From NCBI GenBank assembly GCA_005880985.1, contig VBIQ01000013.1, forward strand, positions 62,001-126,000: a DNA stretch of 64,000 nucleotides. Reading direction: 5' to 3'. A program made the position numbers and the translations under genes. The notes under the pieces were generated by a model, which saw nothing but the letters and a program-made list of their open reading frames with translations, had not been told where the DNA came from and made no database searches. The DNA is from Chloroflexota bacterium (GTDB lineage Bacteria; Chloroflexota; Dormibacteria; Aeolococcales; Aeolococcaceae). Shown piece by piece: positions 43,334-51,774 of this stretch (position 1 is its first letter; each line of letters begins with the position of its first letter).

Positions 43334-44902
43334 TCAGACCCCGGACCCCGCCGGAAGGCTGACCGCCGGCTGCTCCGCTGCCACCTTGTTGAGGGCGTGG
43401 CAGTAGGCCTTGGCGCTGGCCACGATGATGTCGGTGTCCGAGCCGTGTCCGCTGTAGATGCGCCCGTCGTGGCGGACGCGCACGCTCGCCTCCCCCACCG
43501 CGTCGAGCCCGCCGGTCACCGACCGCACGTTGAAGTCGACCAGCTCGTTGGGCACGTCGACCAGGCGGGCGATGGCGTTGCACACCGCGTCCACGGGGCC
43601 ATCACCGACGGCCGCGTCCTCGAGCAGAGCATCGCGCTCGGCGTCGCGCAACCGCACGGTGGCACTGGGGCGGGCATTGGTGCCGCAGCTGACCTGGACC
43701 AGCTCCAGGGTGAAGCGCTCGGGCACCGACCGCACCTCGTCGGCGACCAGCGTCTGCAGGTCGCGGTCGGTGACCTCCTTCTTCTTGTCGGCGAGCTGGA
43801 GGAAGGCATCCCAGGCGAGCTTGAAGGCGTCGTCGTCGAGCTCGTAGCCCAGCTCCTTGAGGCGGTGCCGGAAGGCGTGACGTCCGCTGCGCGGCGACAG
43901 CACGATCTTCGAGTCGGCGACGCCGACGTCCTCGGGGCGCATGATCTCGTAGGTCAGCTTGTCCTTGAGCACGCCGTCCTGGTGGATGCCGCTGGCGTGG
44001 GCGAAGGCGTTGGCACCCACGATGGCCTTGTTGGCCTGGACGTGCATCCCGGTGCGCGCCTGCACCAGCCGGCTGGTCGGTGCCAGCAGGCGGGTGTCGA
44101 CGTCGGTGTGCAGCCCCAGCAGCTTCTCGCGGGTCCGCAGGATCATCACCAGCTCCTCGAGCGAGGCGTTGCCCGCCCGCTCGCCGATGCCGTTGATGGT
44201 GCACTCCACCCGCCGCGCCCCGGCCTCGATCGCCGCCAGGCTGTTGGCGACCGCCAGCCCCAGGTCGTTGTGGCAGTGGACGCTGACGATGGCGTTGCCG
44301 ACATTGCGCACGTGCTGCATCAGGTCGCCGATCAGGCCACCGAACTCGTGGGGCAGGGTGTACCCGGTGGTGTCGGGGACGTTGATGACGGTGGCGCCGG
44401 CCTCGATCATCGCCTCCACCGTCTCGTACAGGTAGCCGCGGTCGGCGCGCCCCGCGTCCTCGGGCGAGTACTCGACGAAGTCGCAGTACTGGCGGGCGTA
44501 CTCGATCGCCGAGATGCCCTTTTCCAGCACCTGCTGGCGAGTCCCCAGCCCCTTCTTCTCGATGTGGATGTCGCTGACCGACAGCACGATGTGGATCTGC
44601 TTGCGAGGCGCATCCTTGATCGCGTTCCAGACCGCGTCGATGTCCTGGGGGACGGCGCGAGCGAGGGCGGTGATCACCGGGCCCTGCACCTCGCGGGCGA
44701 TGCGCTGGCAGGCGGTGAAGTCGCCGGGGCTGCTGATCGGGAAGCCGGCCTCGACCACGTCGACGCCGAGGCGGGCCAGCTGATGGGCGATCTCGATCTT
44801 CTCGTCGACGTTGAGGGCGAAACCGGGCGCCTGCTCGCCGTCGCGCAGGGTGGTGTCGAAGATGTAGACCCGGCTGGGATCCGGAGCGCCGTGAACCGTC
44901 AT
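43334..44902 (-). CDS. leuA: 2-isopropylmalate synthase
   Basis: 522 aa; first committed step of leucine synthesis. FDTTLRDGEQAPGFALNVDE, VSVHCHNDLGLAVANSL (metal His), CTINGIGERAGNASLEE, and FAHASGIHQDGVLK are typical; the C-terminal LeuA dimer (regulatory) domain is present (SVTGGLDAVGEASVRV). The ATG overlaps the stop of the small 70-aa ORF upstream. It is under the T-box control of the operon. Confidence 0.96.
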   Translation of the reverse strand: MTVHGAPDPSRVYIFDTTLRDGEQAPGFALNVDEKIEIAHQLARLGVDVVEAGFPISSPGDFTACQRIAREVQGPVITALARAVPQDIDAVWNAIKDAPRKQIHIVLSVSDIHIEKKGLGTRQQVLEKGISAIEYARQYCDFVEYSPEDAGRADRGYLYETVEAMIEAGATVINVPDTTGYTLPHEFGGLIGDLMQHVRNVGNAIVSVHCHNDLGLAVANSLAAIEAGARRVECTINGIGERAGNASLEELVMILRTREKLLGLHTDVDTRLLAPTSRLVQARTGMHVQANKAIVGANAFAHASGIHQDGVLKDKLTYEIMRPEDVGVADSKIVLSPRSGRHAFRHRLKELGYELDDDAFKLAWDAFLQLADKKKEVTDRDLQTLVADEVRSVPERFTLELVQVSCGTNARPSATVRLRDAERDALLEDAAVGDGPVDAVCNAIARLVDVPNELVDFNVRSVTGGLDAVGEASVRVRHDGRIYSGHGSDTDIIVASAKAYCHALNKVAAEQPAVSLPAGSGV

Positions 44903-45111
44903 CGCTCCGGCTCCGGGTGATGCAGCTCGACCAGCTCGTCGAGCACGCCGCGCTGCTGCCAGAGGCCACGGCGGCGGTCGCCGCCGCGGTCCACCGTGCC
45001 CAGCATGGTCGCGTTGGCGGCGGCGTCCTTGCGACGAGCCGCGGCCAACCGCTGCTCGCTGCTGGAGGCCTGCACCGGTGCCTGGTAGCGAGGCCGGGTT
45101 CGATGGGCCAT
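44899..45111 (-). CDS. 70-aa ORF of unknown function between ilvN and leuA
   Basis: A 70-codon frame with its ATG 2 nt after the ilvN stop and its TGA overlapping the leuA ATG (ATGA), so it fits the operon's translational coupling exactly. The product is basic at the N-terminus (AHRTRPRYQAP), with an Ala/Arg-rich middle and an acidic helix near the end (RGVLDELVELHHPEPER). No known family is recognised. It could be a small regulatory or subunit protein of the branched-chain pathway, or only a coupling frame. Confidence 0.55.
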   Translation of the reverse strand: MAHRTRPRYQAPVQASSSEQRLAAARRKDAAANATMLGTVDRGGDRRRGLWQQRGVLDELVELHHPEPER

Positions 45112-45113
45112 GG

Positions 45114-45704
45114 TCAGTCTCCCACGAGCACGCCGGCGCTGCGGCGTTGCCGCTCGGCGGCGGCCAGGTCCTGCTGTGCCGGTGTCCTTGCCTGGTGCTT
45201 GGCGCTGAGACGGAGGCCCTCGCGCCCACGGGTCATGGCGACCGTGCCGCTGCGGGCGACCTCCTTGATACCGAAGGGCCGGACCAGCTCCAGAAAGGTC
45301 TCGACCTGGTCCTCGGCGCCGCTCATCTCGATCACCATCGAATCGGTGGCGACGTCGGCGATCTTGGCCTTGAAGATGTCGATGATCTGCAGCAGCTCGC
45401 TGCGATCGCCGCGGCCGGCGGTCACCTTGCAGAGCACCAGCTCGCGATCGATGATGGGATCCTCGGTGATGTCGCTGATCTTGATCACCTCGATCAGCTT
45501 GTAGAGCTGCTTGACGGCCTGGTCGGCCTGGGCCCGGCCGACGTCGATGGCCACGGTCATGCGCGACACCGACTCGTCGTCGGTCTCGCCCACCGACAGC
45601 GAGGTGATGTTCATCCCTCGCCGCCGGATCATGCTCGACACCTTGTTGAGCACACCGGGATGGTTCTCCACCAGCATGCTGAGCAGACGGTGACGGGTGC
45701 TCAT
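45114..45704 (-). CDS. ilvN: acetolactate synthase small (regulatory) subunit
   Basis: 196 aa. The N-terminal ACT domain has LLSMLVENHPGVLNKVSSMI and the Gly/Asn valine-binding region (RRGMNITSLSVGETD); the C-terminal ALS domain follows (KVTAGRGDRSELLQIIDIFKAKI, in part). A tail of about 30 extra charged residues (RGREGLRLSAKHQARTPAQQ) lies beyond the usual end. The ATG overlaps the ilvB stop by one base (TGATG). Confidence 0.94.
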   Translation of the reverse strand: MSTRHRLLSMLVENHPGVLNKVSSMIRRRGMNITSLSVGETDDESVSRMTVAIDVGRAQADQAVKQLYKLIEVIKISDITEDPIIDRELVLCKVTAGRGDRSELLQIIDIFKAKIADVATDSMVIEMSGAEDQVETFLELVRPFGIKEVARSGTVAMTRGREGLRLSAKHQARTPAQQDLAAAERQRRSAGVLVGD

Positions 45705-47476
45705 CAGAACCCCGCCTCCACGATCTCCTCGACGAAGTCGGGAAGACCCTTGCCCAGCGGCACGATCGGCCGGACGTTGGCCTCGGGATCGATGATGAAC
45801 TCGCCGATGCAGGGACCGGAGTGGCGCTGCATGCGGTCGAGGAGCTGCGGCACCTCCTCGACCTTGTCGGTGCGCCAGCCGGGCATGCCGAAGGCGTCGG
45901 CGAGCTTGACGAAGTCGGGACCGACCCGCAGGTCGACGGCGCTGCGCACGCCCTCGTAATAGTCGTCCTGGAACTGCCGCACCATGCCGAGGCAGTAGTT
46001 GTTGAGGATCACCACCTTGACGTCGATGTTCTCCTGCACCGCGGTGGCCAGTTCCTGCATGGTCATCACGAAGCCGCCCTCGCCGGCGATGCACCAGACC
46101 GGCTTGTCGGGGCGGCCGACGCGCGCCCCCAGGGAGGCGGGGAAGGCGAATCCCATGGTCCCGCTGCCACCGCTGTTGAGGTACAGGCCGCTGCCCTTGA
46201 AGTCCCACCACAGCGCGCCCCAGATCTGGTTCTGACCGACGTCGGCGACCACGATGGCGTCGCTGTCGCAGCGCCGGTACATCTCGAGGAGCACGTCCTG
46301 CGGCTGGAGCACGCCGGTGTTGCGCCGGTAGCGAAGCGGGTGCTCCTCCTTCCAGCGCTCGATCTGCGTGATCCAGGAATCGAGCCGCTTGGGAGCCACC
46401 AGCTTGGCGATCTCCCCCAGCACCTGCTTGGCGTCACCGACGATGGGCAGGGTGGGCCTCACGTTCTTGCCGATCTCGGCAGGATCGATGTCGATGTGGA
46501 TGATGTTCTCGACCTGGGGCGCAAAGCTGTCCAGCTTGGTGGTCACCCGGTCGTCGGCGCGCATTCCCACCATGATCAGCAGGTCGCAGCCAAGCACCGC
46601 CTTGTTGGTGTAGCCGGCGCCCATGAAGCCGACCATGTGCAGGCTCAGCTCCTCCCCCACCGGATAGCAGCCGGTGCCCAGCAGTGTCCAGCCCACCGGG
46701 ATACTGGCCTTGCGGGAGAGCTCGAGCAGTTCCTCCTCGCCCCGTGAGATCAGCACTCCCCGCCCCGCCAGCATCGCCGGACGCTTGGCCTCGTCGATCA
46801 GCTTGGCGGCCCGCTTGATCTGCAGCGGGTTGCCGCGGGTGGTGGGGTTGTAGGAGCGCAGGCTCACCGGGCCCGCCGGCCAGTGGAAGGGATGGCGGGC
46901 GTTCTGCAGGTCCTTGGGGAAGTCGATCACCACCACCCCGGGGCGGCCGCTGGTGGCGATGTGGAACGCCTCGCGGACCACGCGCGCGATCTCGTCGACC
47001 GACTGCAGCAGGTAGGAGTGCTTGACGATCGGCATGGTCACGCCGATCACGTCCGATTCCTGGAAGGCGTCGGTGCCGACGGCGACGGTGGGCACCTGTC
47101 CGGTGACCACCACCAGCGGCACCGAGTCGTACTGCGCGGTGGCGATGCCGGTGATGCAGTTGAGCGCCCCGGGTCCGCTGGTGGCGAAGACCACGCCCGC
47201 CTTGCCGCGGTTGGCACGGGCGTACCCGTCGGCCATGTGGGTCGCGCCCTGCTCGTGGCGCGCCAGGATGTGACGGATGTCGGTGAAGTCGGGCAGGTAG
47301 CGGTAGAGCCAGAGGTTGGCGCCGCCGGGATACCCGAAGATGGTGTCGACGCCCTCGCGCCGCAGGCACTCCAGCAGGATCTCGGCCCCGGTGATCACCT
47401 GGCCGTCGGCGATCACCGGCGCGCTCCCGTTGGGAGAATCGGTCGCCGTCGTCGGTGTCGTCGTCGAGGTGGTCAT
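45704..47476 (-). CDS. ilvB: acetolactate synthase large (catalytic) subunit
   Basis: 590 aa ThDP/FAD enzyme common to valine, leucine and isoleucine synthesis. IFGYPGGANLWLY, the catalytic Glu in RHEQGATHMADGYAR (about E75), TSGPGALNCITGIATAQYDS, and the ThDP-binding AGEGGFVMTMQELATAV...NN region are present. The N-terminus is a Thr/Ser-rich extension of about 25 residues. GGAGGAACC lies 9 nt before the ATG at 47476, just downstream of the T-box terminator. First gene of ilvB-ilvN-orf70-leuA-leuB-cimA. Confidence 0.96.
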   Translation of the reverse strand: MTTSTTTPTTATDSPNGSAPVIADGQVITGAEILLECLRREGVDTIFGYPGGANLWLYRYLPDFTDIRHILARHEQGATHMADGYARANRGKAGVVFATSGPGALNCITGIATAQYDSVPLVVVTGQVPTVAVGTDAFQESDVIGVTMPIVKHSYLLQSVDEIARVVREAFHIATSGRPGVVVIDFPKDLQNARHPFHWPAGPVSLRSYNPTTRGNPLQIKRAAKLIDEAKRPAMLAGRGVLISRGEEELLELSRKASIPVGWTLLGTGCYPVGEELSLHMVGFMGAGYTNKAVLGCDLLIMVGMRADDRVTTKLDSFAPQVENIIHIDIDPAEIGKNVRPTLPIVGDAKQVLGEIAKLVAPKRLDSWITQIERWKEEHPLRYRRNTGVLQPQDVLLEMYRRCDSDAIVVADVGQNQIWGALWWDFKGSGLYLNSGGSGTMGFAFPASLGARVGRPDKPVWCIAGEGGFVMTMQELATAVQENIDVKVVILNNYCLGMVRQFQDDYYEGVRSAVDLRVGPDFVKLADAFGMPGWRTDKVEEVPQLLDRMQRHSGPCIGEFIIDPEANVRPIVPLGKGLPDFVEEIVEAGF

Positions 47477-47495
47477 CCGCTGGTTCCTCCGCAAA

Positions 47496-47850
47496 CAAAA
47501 AATCCCTGCGTCCGCAGCACGTTGTCGCTGGGACGAGGGATTTCCCCCGCGGTACCACCCGGCTTGGTCCGGCCCGCCTACGGCCCACCCCTCTCCGGCA
47601 CCGGCCGGATTCGGCGAAACCCAGAACGAGCGACCCACTCGTCGGCGCTGCTATCGGGCGCCACTCCGGCCCGGTCTACTGACCCGGGTGGTGGTTGTCC
47701 ACTCGGGAGGTTTGACACTCCCCCCACCGGGTCATCGGAGGGGGTCGGACTGCTCGGAGGCGAGTTCAGGGCTGCGCGGGTCGCCGGCTTTCACCATCCC
47801 GGCTCGCTGGGCACCGTTGCGGTAGCCCCTACTGCTCCTCGTCATCGCGG
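47496..47850 (-). promoter_or_regulatory. T-box riboswitch, leucine-type, upstream of ilvB
   Basis: Read on the minus strand, the leader has all main T-box parts in order. Stem I begins with GATGACGAGGAGCAGTAG (AGTA at 47830-47833), and its distal part reads AGCGAGCCGGG..GGTGAAAGCCGG. The specifier region reads GAA-CTC-GCC, with CTC at 47762-47764, a leucine codon. The antiterminator T-box GGGTGGTACCGCG is at about 47548-47560, followed by a terminator stem-loop with a T-run. Uncharged leucine tRNA would stabilise the antiterminator and switch on the ilv-leu-cimA operon. Confidence 0.92.
47497..47543 (-). terminator. T-box intrinsic terminator
   Basis: AAATCCCT pairs with AGGGATTT across a loop of about 28 nt, which itself can fold, followed by TTTTTTG. 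The upstream arm is next to the T-box sequence that would pair alternatively. It ends 20 nt before the ilvB start codon. Confidence 0.85.
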
Positions 47851-47869
47851 TATTCAGGTGTGGGCGAAA

Positions 47870-47899
47870 GCCTAACAGACCCTCCGGCGTGGGCGGCAA
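47870..47899 (-). promoter_or_regulatory. putative promoter of the T-box/ilvB operon
   Basis: TTGCCG (47894-47899) and TTAGGC (47870-47875) with 18-bp spacing lie just upstream of stem I of the T-box. The remaining bases from here to the ilvD stop (47900-47970) show nothing recognisable. Confidence 0.35.
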
Positions 47900-47970
47900 G
47901 GCCGGCAACGAACGCCTGACGGCTTTGTGATCGGATCGCGACCGGCGCCCGGCCCGCACCCAACCCGAGC

Positions 47971-49647
47971 TCAGCCGGTCACCGCTCCCTCGGCGGCGGA
48001 GCTGACGCTGGCCGCATACCGGGCGAAGGCGCCGCGCCGGTACGCCGGCTCGGGGGGTCGCCAGGCCGCGAGCCGGTCGTGGAGCGCCGCCTCGTCGAGC
48101 TCGACGTCGAGGCGGCGGGCATCGACGTCGAAGCTGATCATGTCGCCGTCGCGCAGCGCCGCGATGGGTCCGCCCACCGCTGCCTCGGGGGCGACGTGGC
48201 CGGCCATGAGGCCGCGGGTGGCGCCGCTGAACCGCCCATCGGTGAGCAGGGCGGTGCTCTCGCCGAGCCCCTGTCCGACCACCGCGGCGGTGACGCCGAG
48301 CATCTCGCGCATCCCGGGCCCGCCGCGTGGGCCCTCGTAACGGATGACGATGACGTCGCCGGCGACGATCTCGCGGCGCTGCACCGCAGCCATCGCGTCC
48401 TCCTCGCGGTCGAAGACGCGGGCCGGCCCGCGGTGGCGGGTGCGCTCGTGGCCCGCGACCTTGACCACGCATCCGTCGGGCGCGAGGTTGCCGCGCAGGA
48501 TCACCAGCCCGCCGGTCGGCTTCAGCGGCCGCTCCACCGTCACCACCACCTCCTGGCCCGCCGCCTCCTCCGCCGCGGCGCACTCCTCGGCCAGGCTGCG
48601 CCCGGTCACCGTCGGCCGGCCGCCGTCGAGAAGACCGGCGTCGAGCAGCCGGCGCGCCACCAGTGGCGCGCCGCCGGCGTGCTGCAGGTCGACAGCGGTG
48701 AAACGGCCCCCGGGCTTGAGGTCGGCGATCAGCGGCGTACGTCGGCTGACGGTGTCGAAGTCGTCGATCACCAGGGGCACGTCGACCTCGCGCGCCAGCG
48801 CCAGCAGATGCAGCACGGCGTTGGTCGATCCCCCGGTCGCGGCCACACCCGCGATCGCGTTGTCGAACGAGGCGCGGTTGAGCAGGCCGCGCGCCGGCTG
48901 CCCGCGGTCGAGCATGTCGACGACAGTTCGTCCCGCCGTCTCGCCCACCCGCGCCTTGGCGGGATCGAGGGCGGCGATGGTGTTGGCTCCCATCGGCGAC
49001 AGGCCGAGGAACTCCATCACCAGCGACATGGTGTTGGCGGTGTACTGGCCGCCGCAGGCGCCGGCACCCGGGCAGGCGACGTCCTCGAGCTCGCGCAGGT
49101 CGGCGTCGGTGATGCGGCCGGCCTCGAGTGCGCCGACGGCCTCGAAGACGTCCTGGATGGTGACGTCGCGGCCGCGAAAGCGGCCCGGCATGATCGACCC
49201 GCCGTAGAGCACCAGGCCGGGGATGTCGAGGCGCAGCAGGCCCATCGCCGCTCCGGGGATGGTCTTGTCGCATCCGACCAGGCAGACCATGGCGTCGAAG
49301 AGGTAGCCGCGACCCATCAGCTCCACCGAATCGGCGATCACCTCGCGGCTGATCAGCGATGCCTTCATCCCCTCGGTGCCCATCGAGATGCCGTCGCTGA
49401 TGGCGATGGTGTTGAACTCCATCGGCGTCGCCCCCGCGTCGCGCACGCCGCGGGCGACGTGCTCGGCGAGGCGACGCAGGTCGAAGTTGCACGGCATGGT
49501 GCCGGTCCAGCTGTTGGCGATGCCGACGATGGGACGGGCCAGCTCGTCGGCGGAGAAACCGATGCCCTTGAGGTATGACCGGGCGGCAGCGCGGTCGTGC
49601 CCGTCGAGCAGGCGGCGGCTGCGGTGACGCGGATCGACCGCGGTCAC
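47971..49647 (-). CDS. ilvD: dihydroxy-acid dehydratase
   Basis: 558 aa Fe-S dehydratase of valine/isoleucine synthesis. Cluster and active-site Cys are in [30 protein letters not shown], and [16 protein letters not shown]; the C-terminal [19 protein letters not shown] is typical. The GTG start overlaps the leuD stop (GTGA); the frame runs further upstream but only into leuD. It is last in leuC-leuD-ilvD. Confidence 0.96.
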   Translation of the reverse strand: MTAVDPRHRSRRLLDGHDRAAARSYLKGIGFSADELARPIVGIANSWTGTMPCNFDLRRLAEHVARGVRDAGATPMEFNTIAISDGISMGTEGMKASLISREVIADSVELMGRGYLFDAMVCLVGCDKTIPGAAMGLLRLDIPGLVLYGGSIMPGRFRGRDVTIQDVFEAVGALEAGRITDADLRELEDVACPGAGACGGQYTANTMSLVMEFLGLSPMGANTIAALDPAKARVGETAGRTVVDMLDRGQPARGLLNRASFDNAIAGVAATGGSTNAVLHLLALAREVDVPLVIDDFDTVSRRTPLIADLKPGGRFTAVDLQHAGGAPLVARRLLDAGLLDGGRPTVTGRSLAEECAAAEEAAGQEVVVTVERPLKPTGGLVILRGNLAPDGCVVKVAGHERTRHRGPARVFDREEDAMAAVQRREIVAGDVIVIRYEGPRGGPGMREMLGVTAAVVGQGLGESTALLTDGRFSGATRGLMAGHVAPEAAVGGPIAALRDGDMISFDVDARRLDVELDEAALHDRLAAWRPPEPAYRRGAFARYAASVSSAAEGAVTG

Positions 49648-50264
49648 CGGCCGGCGCCGCCGGTCACCGGCAACCACGACGACCGCCTCGCCTCGTAGGC
49701 GTCGATGTCGGCGCTGTGCCGGAGGGTCAGGGCGATGGCGTCGAGTCCCTCGAGCAACCGCCGCCGGGCCTCGGGGTCGAGGTCGATCGGCTGCCGCTCG
49801 CCCGCGAAGTCGACGGCGCCGGCCTCGAGGTCGACCACCGCCTCGAGCCCCGGCTCCTCGCGAGCGGCGTCCATCCAGCGGCTGAGCACCGCCTCCGGCA
49901 GGCGGACCGGCAGCAGACCGTTCTGCAGCGCGTTGCTGAAGAAGATGTCGCCGAACGACGGCGCGATCACCGCCCGCACCCCGTAGTCCATCAGCGCCCA
50001 CACCGCGTGCTCGCGCGACGAGCCGCTGCCGAAGTTGCGTCCGGCGAGCAGGATGGGAGGGTGCCGCCACGGCTCCCGGTTGAGCTCGAAATCAGGGTTC
50101 TCGGTGACCCCGTCACCGCGGAAGCGCCAGTCGTAGAAGAGGAACGGTCCGTAGCCGGTCCGCTCGATGCGCTTGAGGAACTGCTTGGGGATGATCTGGT
50201 CGGTGTCGACGTTGGGCCGGTCCAGCGGCGCGGCGACTCCGGCGACGCGGCGGAACGGCTCCAT
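49644..50264 (-). CDS. leuD: 3-isopropylmalate dehydratase small subunit
   Basis: 206 aa swivel-domain subunit of isopropylmalate isomerase. [20 protein letters not shown], then [18 protein letters not shown], the conserved substrate-binding loop, and [17 protein letters not shown] ending (here [18 protein letters not shown]). The ATG overlaps the leuC stop by one base (TGATG). Confidence 0.96.
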   Translation of the reverse strand: MEPFRRVAGVAAPLDRPNVDTDQIIPKQFLKRIERTGYGPFLFYDWRFRGDGVTENPDFELNREPWRHPPILLAGRNFGSGSSREHAVWALMDYGVRAVIAPSFGDIFFSNALQNGLLPVRLPEAVLSRWMDAAREEPGLEAVVDLEAGAVDFAGERQPIDLDPEARRRLLEGLDAIALTLRHSADIDAYEARRSSWLPVTGGAGR

Positions 50265-51682
50265 CAGGCGATCCCGGCGCGCTCGGCGTCGAAGCTGCGC
50301 ACGTCGACCAGGTGACCGGCGATGGCGGCGGCGGCGGCCATCGGCGGGCTGACCAGGTGGGTGCGACCGCCCTTTCCCTGCCGGCCCTCGAAGTTGCGGT
50401 TGGAGGTGGAGGCGCAGCGCTCGCCCTCGGCGAGGATGTCGGGATTCATCCCCAGACACATCGAGCAGCCCGGCTCGCGCCACTCGAAGCCGGCATCGCG
50501 GAAGACGGCGTCCAGGCCCTCGGCCTCGGCCTGACGCTTCACCTGGACCGATCCGGGCACCACCATGGCGTGCACGGTGGGCGCCACCCTGCGGCCGCGG
50601 GCGACCTCCGCGGCGGCGCGCAGGTCCTCGATCCGGCTGTTGGTGCACGAGCCGATGAAGACCCGGTCGATGGCGACCTGGTCGAGCCGGGTCCCCGGCC
50701 GCAGCCCCATGTACTCGAGCGCGCGCTGCACCGCCTGCCGGTCGCTGGGGTTGTCCCACTGCTCGGGATCGGGGACGGCGCCGGTGACCGGCGCCACCTG
50801 GGCCGGGTTGGTGCCCCAGCTCACGTGGGGAATGATCGCGCCACCATCGACCACAACCGTCCGGTCGTAGCTCGCGCCGGGATCGCTCCGCAGCGAGGCC
50901 CAGTCCGCCACCGCCTGCTCCCACGCCGTTCCGGACGGCGCCGCCGGGCGGCCCTTGATATAGGCGGCGGTGGTGTCGTCGGGGGCGATCATGCCCGCCC
51001 GGGCGCCCGCCTCGATCGACATGTTGCAGACCGTCATCCGCCCCTCCATCGAGAGGCCGCGGATCACCTCGCCGGTGTACTCGATCACGTGACCGACGGC
51101 GCCGTCGACGCCGATGCGTCCGATGATCGCGAGGATCACATCCTTGGGACCGACGCCGAGCCCGAGCCGGCCGTCGACGCGCACCTCCATGGTGCGGGGT
51201 CGTCGCTGCACCAGGGTCTGGGTCGCCAGCGCGTGCTCGACCTCGCTGGTGCCGATGCCGAAGGCGAGAGCACCGAAGGCGCCGTGGGTCGAGGTGTGGG
51301 AGTCGCCGCAGACGATGGTCATTCCCGGCTGGGTGAGCCCCAGCTCGGGACCGATGATATGGACGATGCCCTGGCGCGGGTCGCCGAGCCCGTAGCAGGC
51401 GATGCCGAAGTCGCGGCAGTTGGCCAGCAGAGTGTCCATCTGCTGCCGCGCGATGGGATCCGCCACCGGGAGTGAGCGGTCGGTGGTGGGGACGTTGTGG
51501 TCCATCGTCGCCACCGTCAGGTCGGGCCGGCGGACGCCGCGGCCGGCGAGGCGAAGGCCCTCGAAGGCCTGCGGCGAGGTCACCTCGTGGACCAGGTGAA
51601 GGTCGACGTAGAGCACGGTCGACCCGGCGTCCTCGCAGACGGCGTGACGGCGCCAGATCTTCTCGAAGAGCGTCTCAGCCAT
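50264..51682 (-). CDS. leuC: 3-isopropylmalate dehydratase large subunit
   Basis: 472 aa aconitase-superfamily subunit. 4Fe-4S ligands are in [14 protein letters not shown] and [30 protein letters not shown] and [15 protein letters not shown] are typical. The ATG at 51682 lies inside the end of an 8-codon upstream ORF, so it may be re-initiated or coupled. First full gene of leuC-leuD-ilvD, with its own promoter rather than the T-box leader. Confidence 0.96.
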   Translation of the reverse strand: MAETLFEKIWRRHAVCEDAGSTVLYVDLHLVHEVTSPQAFEGLRLAGRGVRRPDLTVATMDHNVPTTDRSLPVADPIARQQMDTLLANCRDFGIACYGLGDPRQGIVHIIGPELGLTQPGMTIVCGDSHTSTHGAFGALAFGIGTSEVEHALATQTLVQRRPRTMEVRVDGRLGLGVGPKDVILAIIGRIGVDGAVGHVIEYTGEVIRGLSMEGRMTVCNMSIEAGARAGMIAPDDTTAAYIKGRPAAPSGTAWEQAVADWASLRSDPGASYDRTVVVDGGAIIPHVSWGTNPAQVAPVTGAVPDPEQWDNPSDRQAVQRALEYMGLRPGTRLDQVAIDRVFIGSCTNSRIEDLRAAAEVARGRRVAPTVHAMVVPGSVQVKRQAEAEGLDAVFRDAGFEWREPGCSMCLGMNPDILAEGERCASTSNRNFEGRQGKGGRTHLVSPPMAAAAAIAGHLVDVRSFDAERAGIA

Positions 51683-51701
51683 GTCGGAACCCGGCGGGCA
51701 T
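51675..51701 (-). CDS. 8-codon leaderless upstream ORF overlapping the leuC start
   Basis: The peptide would be MPAGFRHG. Its ATG is 7 nt after TATGAT, and its TGA lies inside the leuC coding start, overlapping it by 8 nt. It has no Leu codons, so it is not a classic leucine attenuator peptide; it may serve translational coupling on a leaderless mRNA. Confidence 0.4.
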   Translation of the reverse strand: MPAGFRHG

Positions 51702-51714
51702 GCCCGCCATCATA
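51693..51714 (-). promoter_or_regulatory. leuC promoter with 16-bp palindromic operator candidate
   Basis: TATGAT (51709-51714) is followed directly by the perfect palindrome GGCGGGCATGCCCGCC (51693-51708), placed over the expected transcription start. Such a site would suit a dimeric repressor. The protein is not identified. Confidence 0.5.
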
Positions 51715-51774
51715 GGTAGCGCGCCGCGACCGCCGGCTCGGGAGCCCGGTGGAGCCGCGAGCCCGGAGCCGGGC

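Noticed and set aside
47477..47640. N-terminal extension of ilvB upstream of 47476
   Set aside because: The open frame runs through the T-box terminator and antiterminator; the conserved RNA elements and the ribosome site at 47476 explain the region better.
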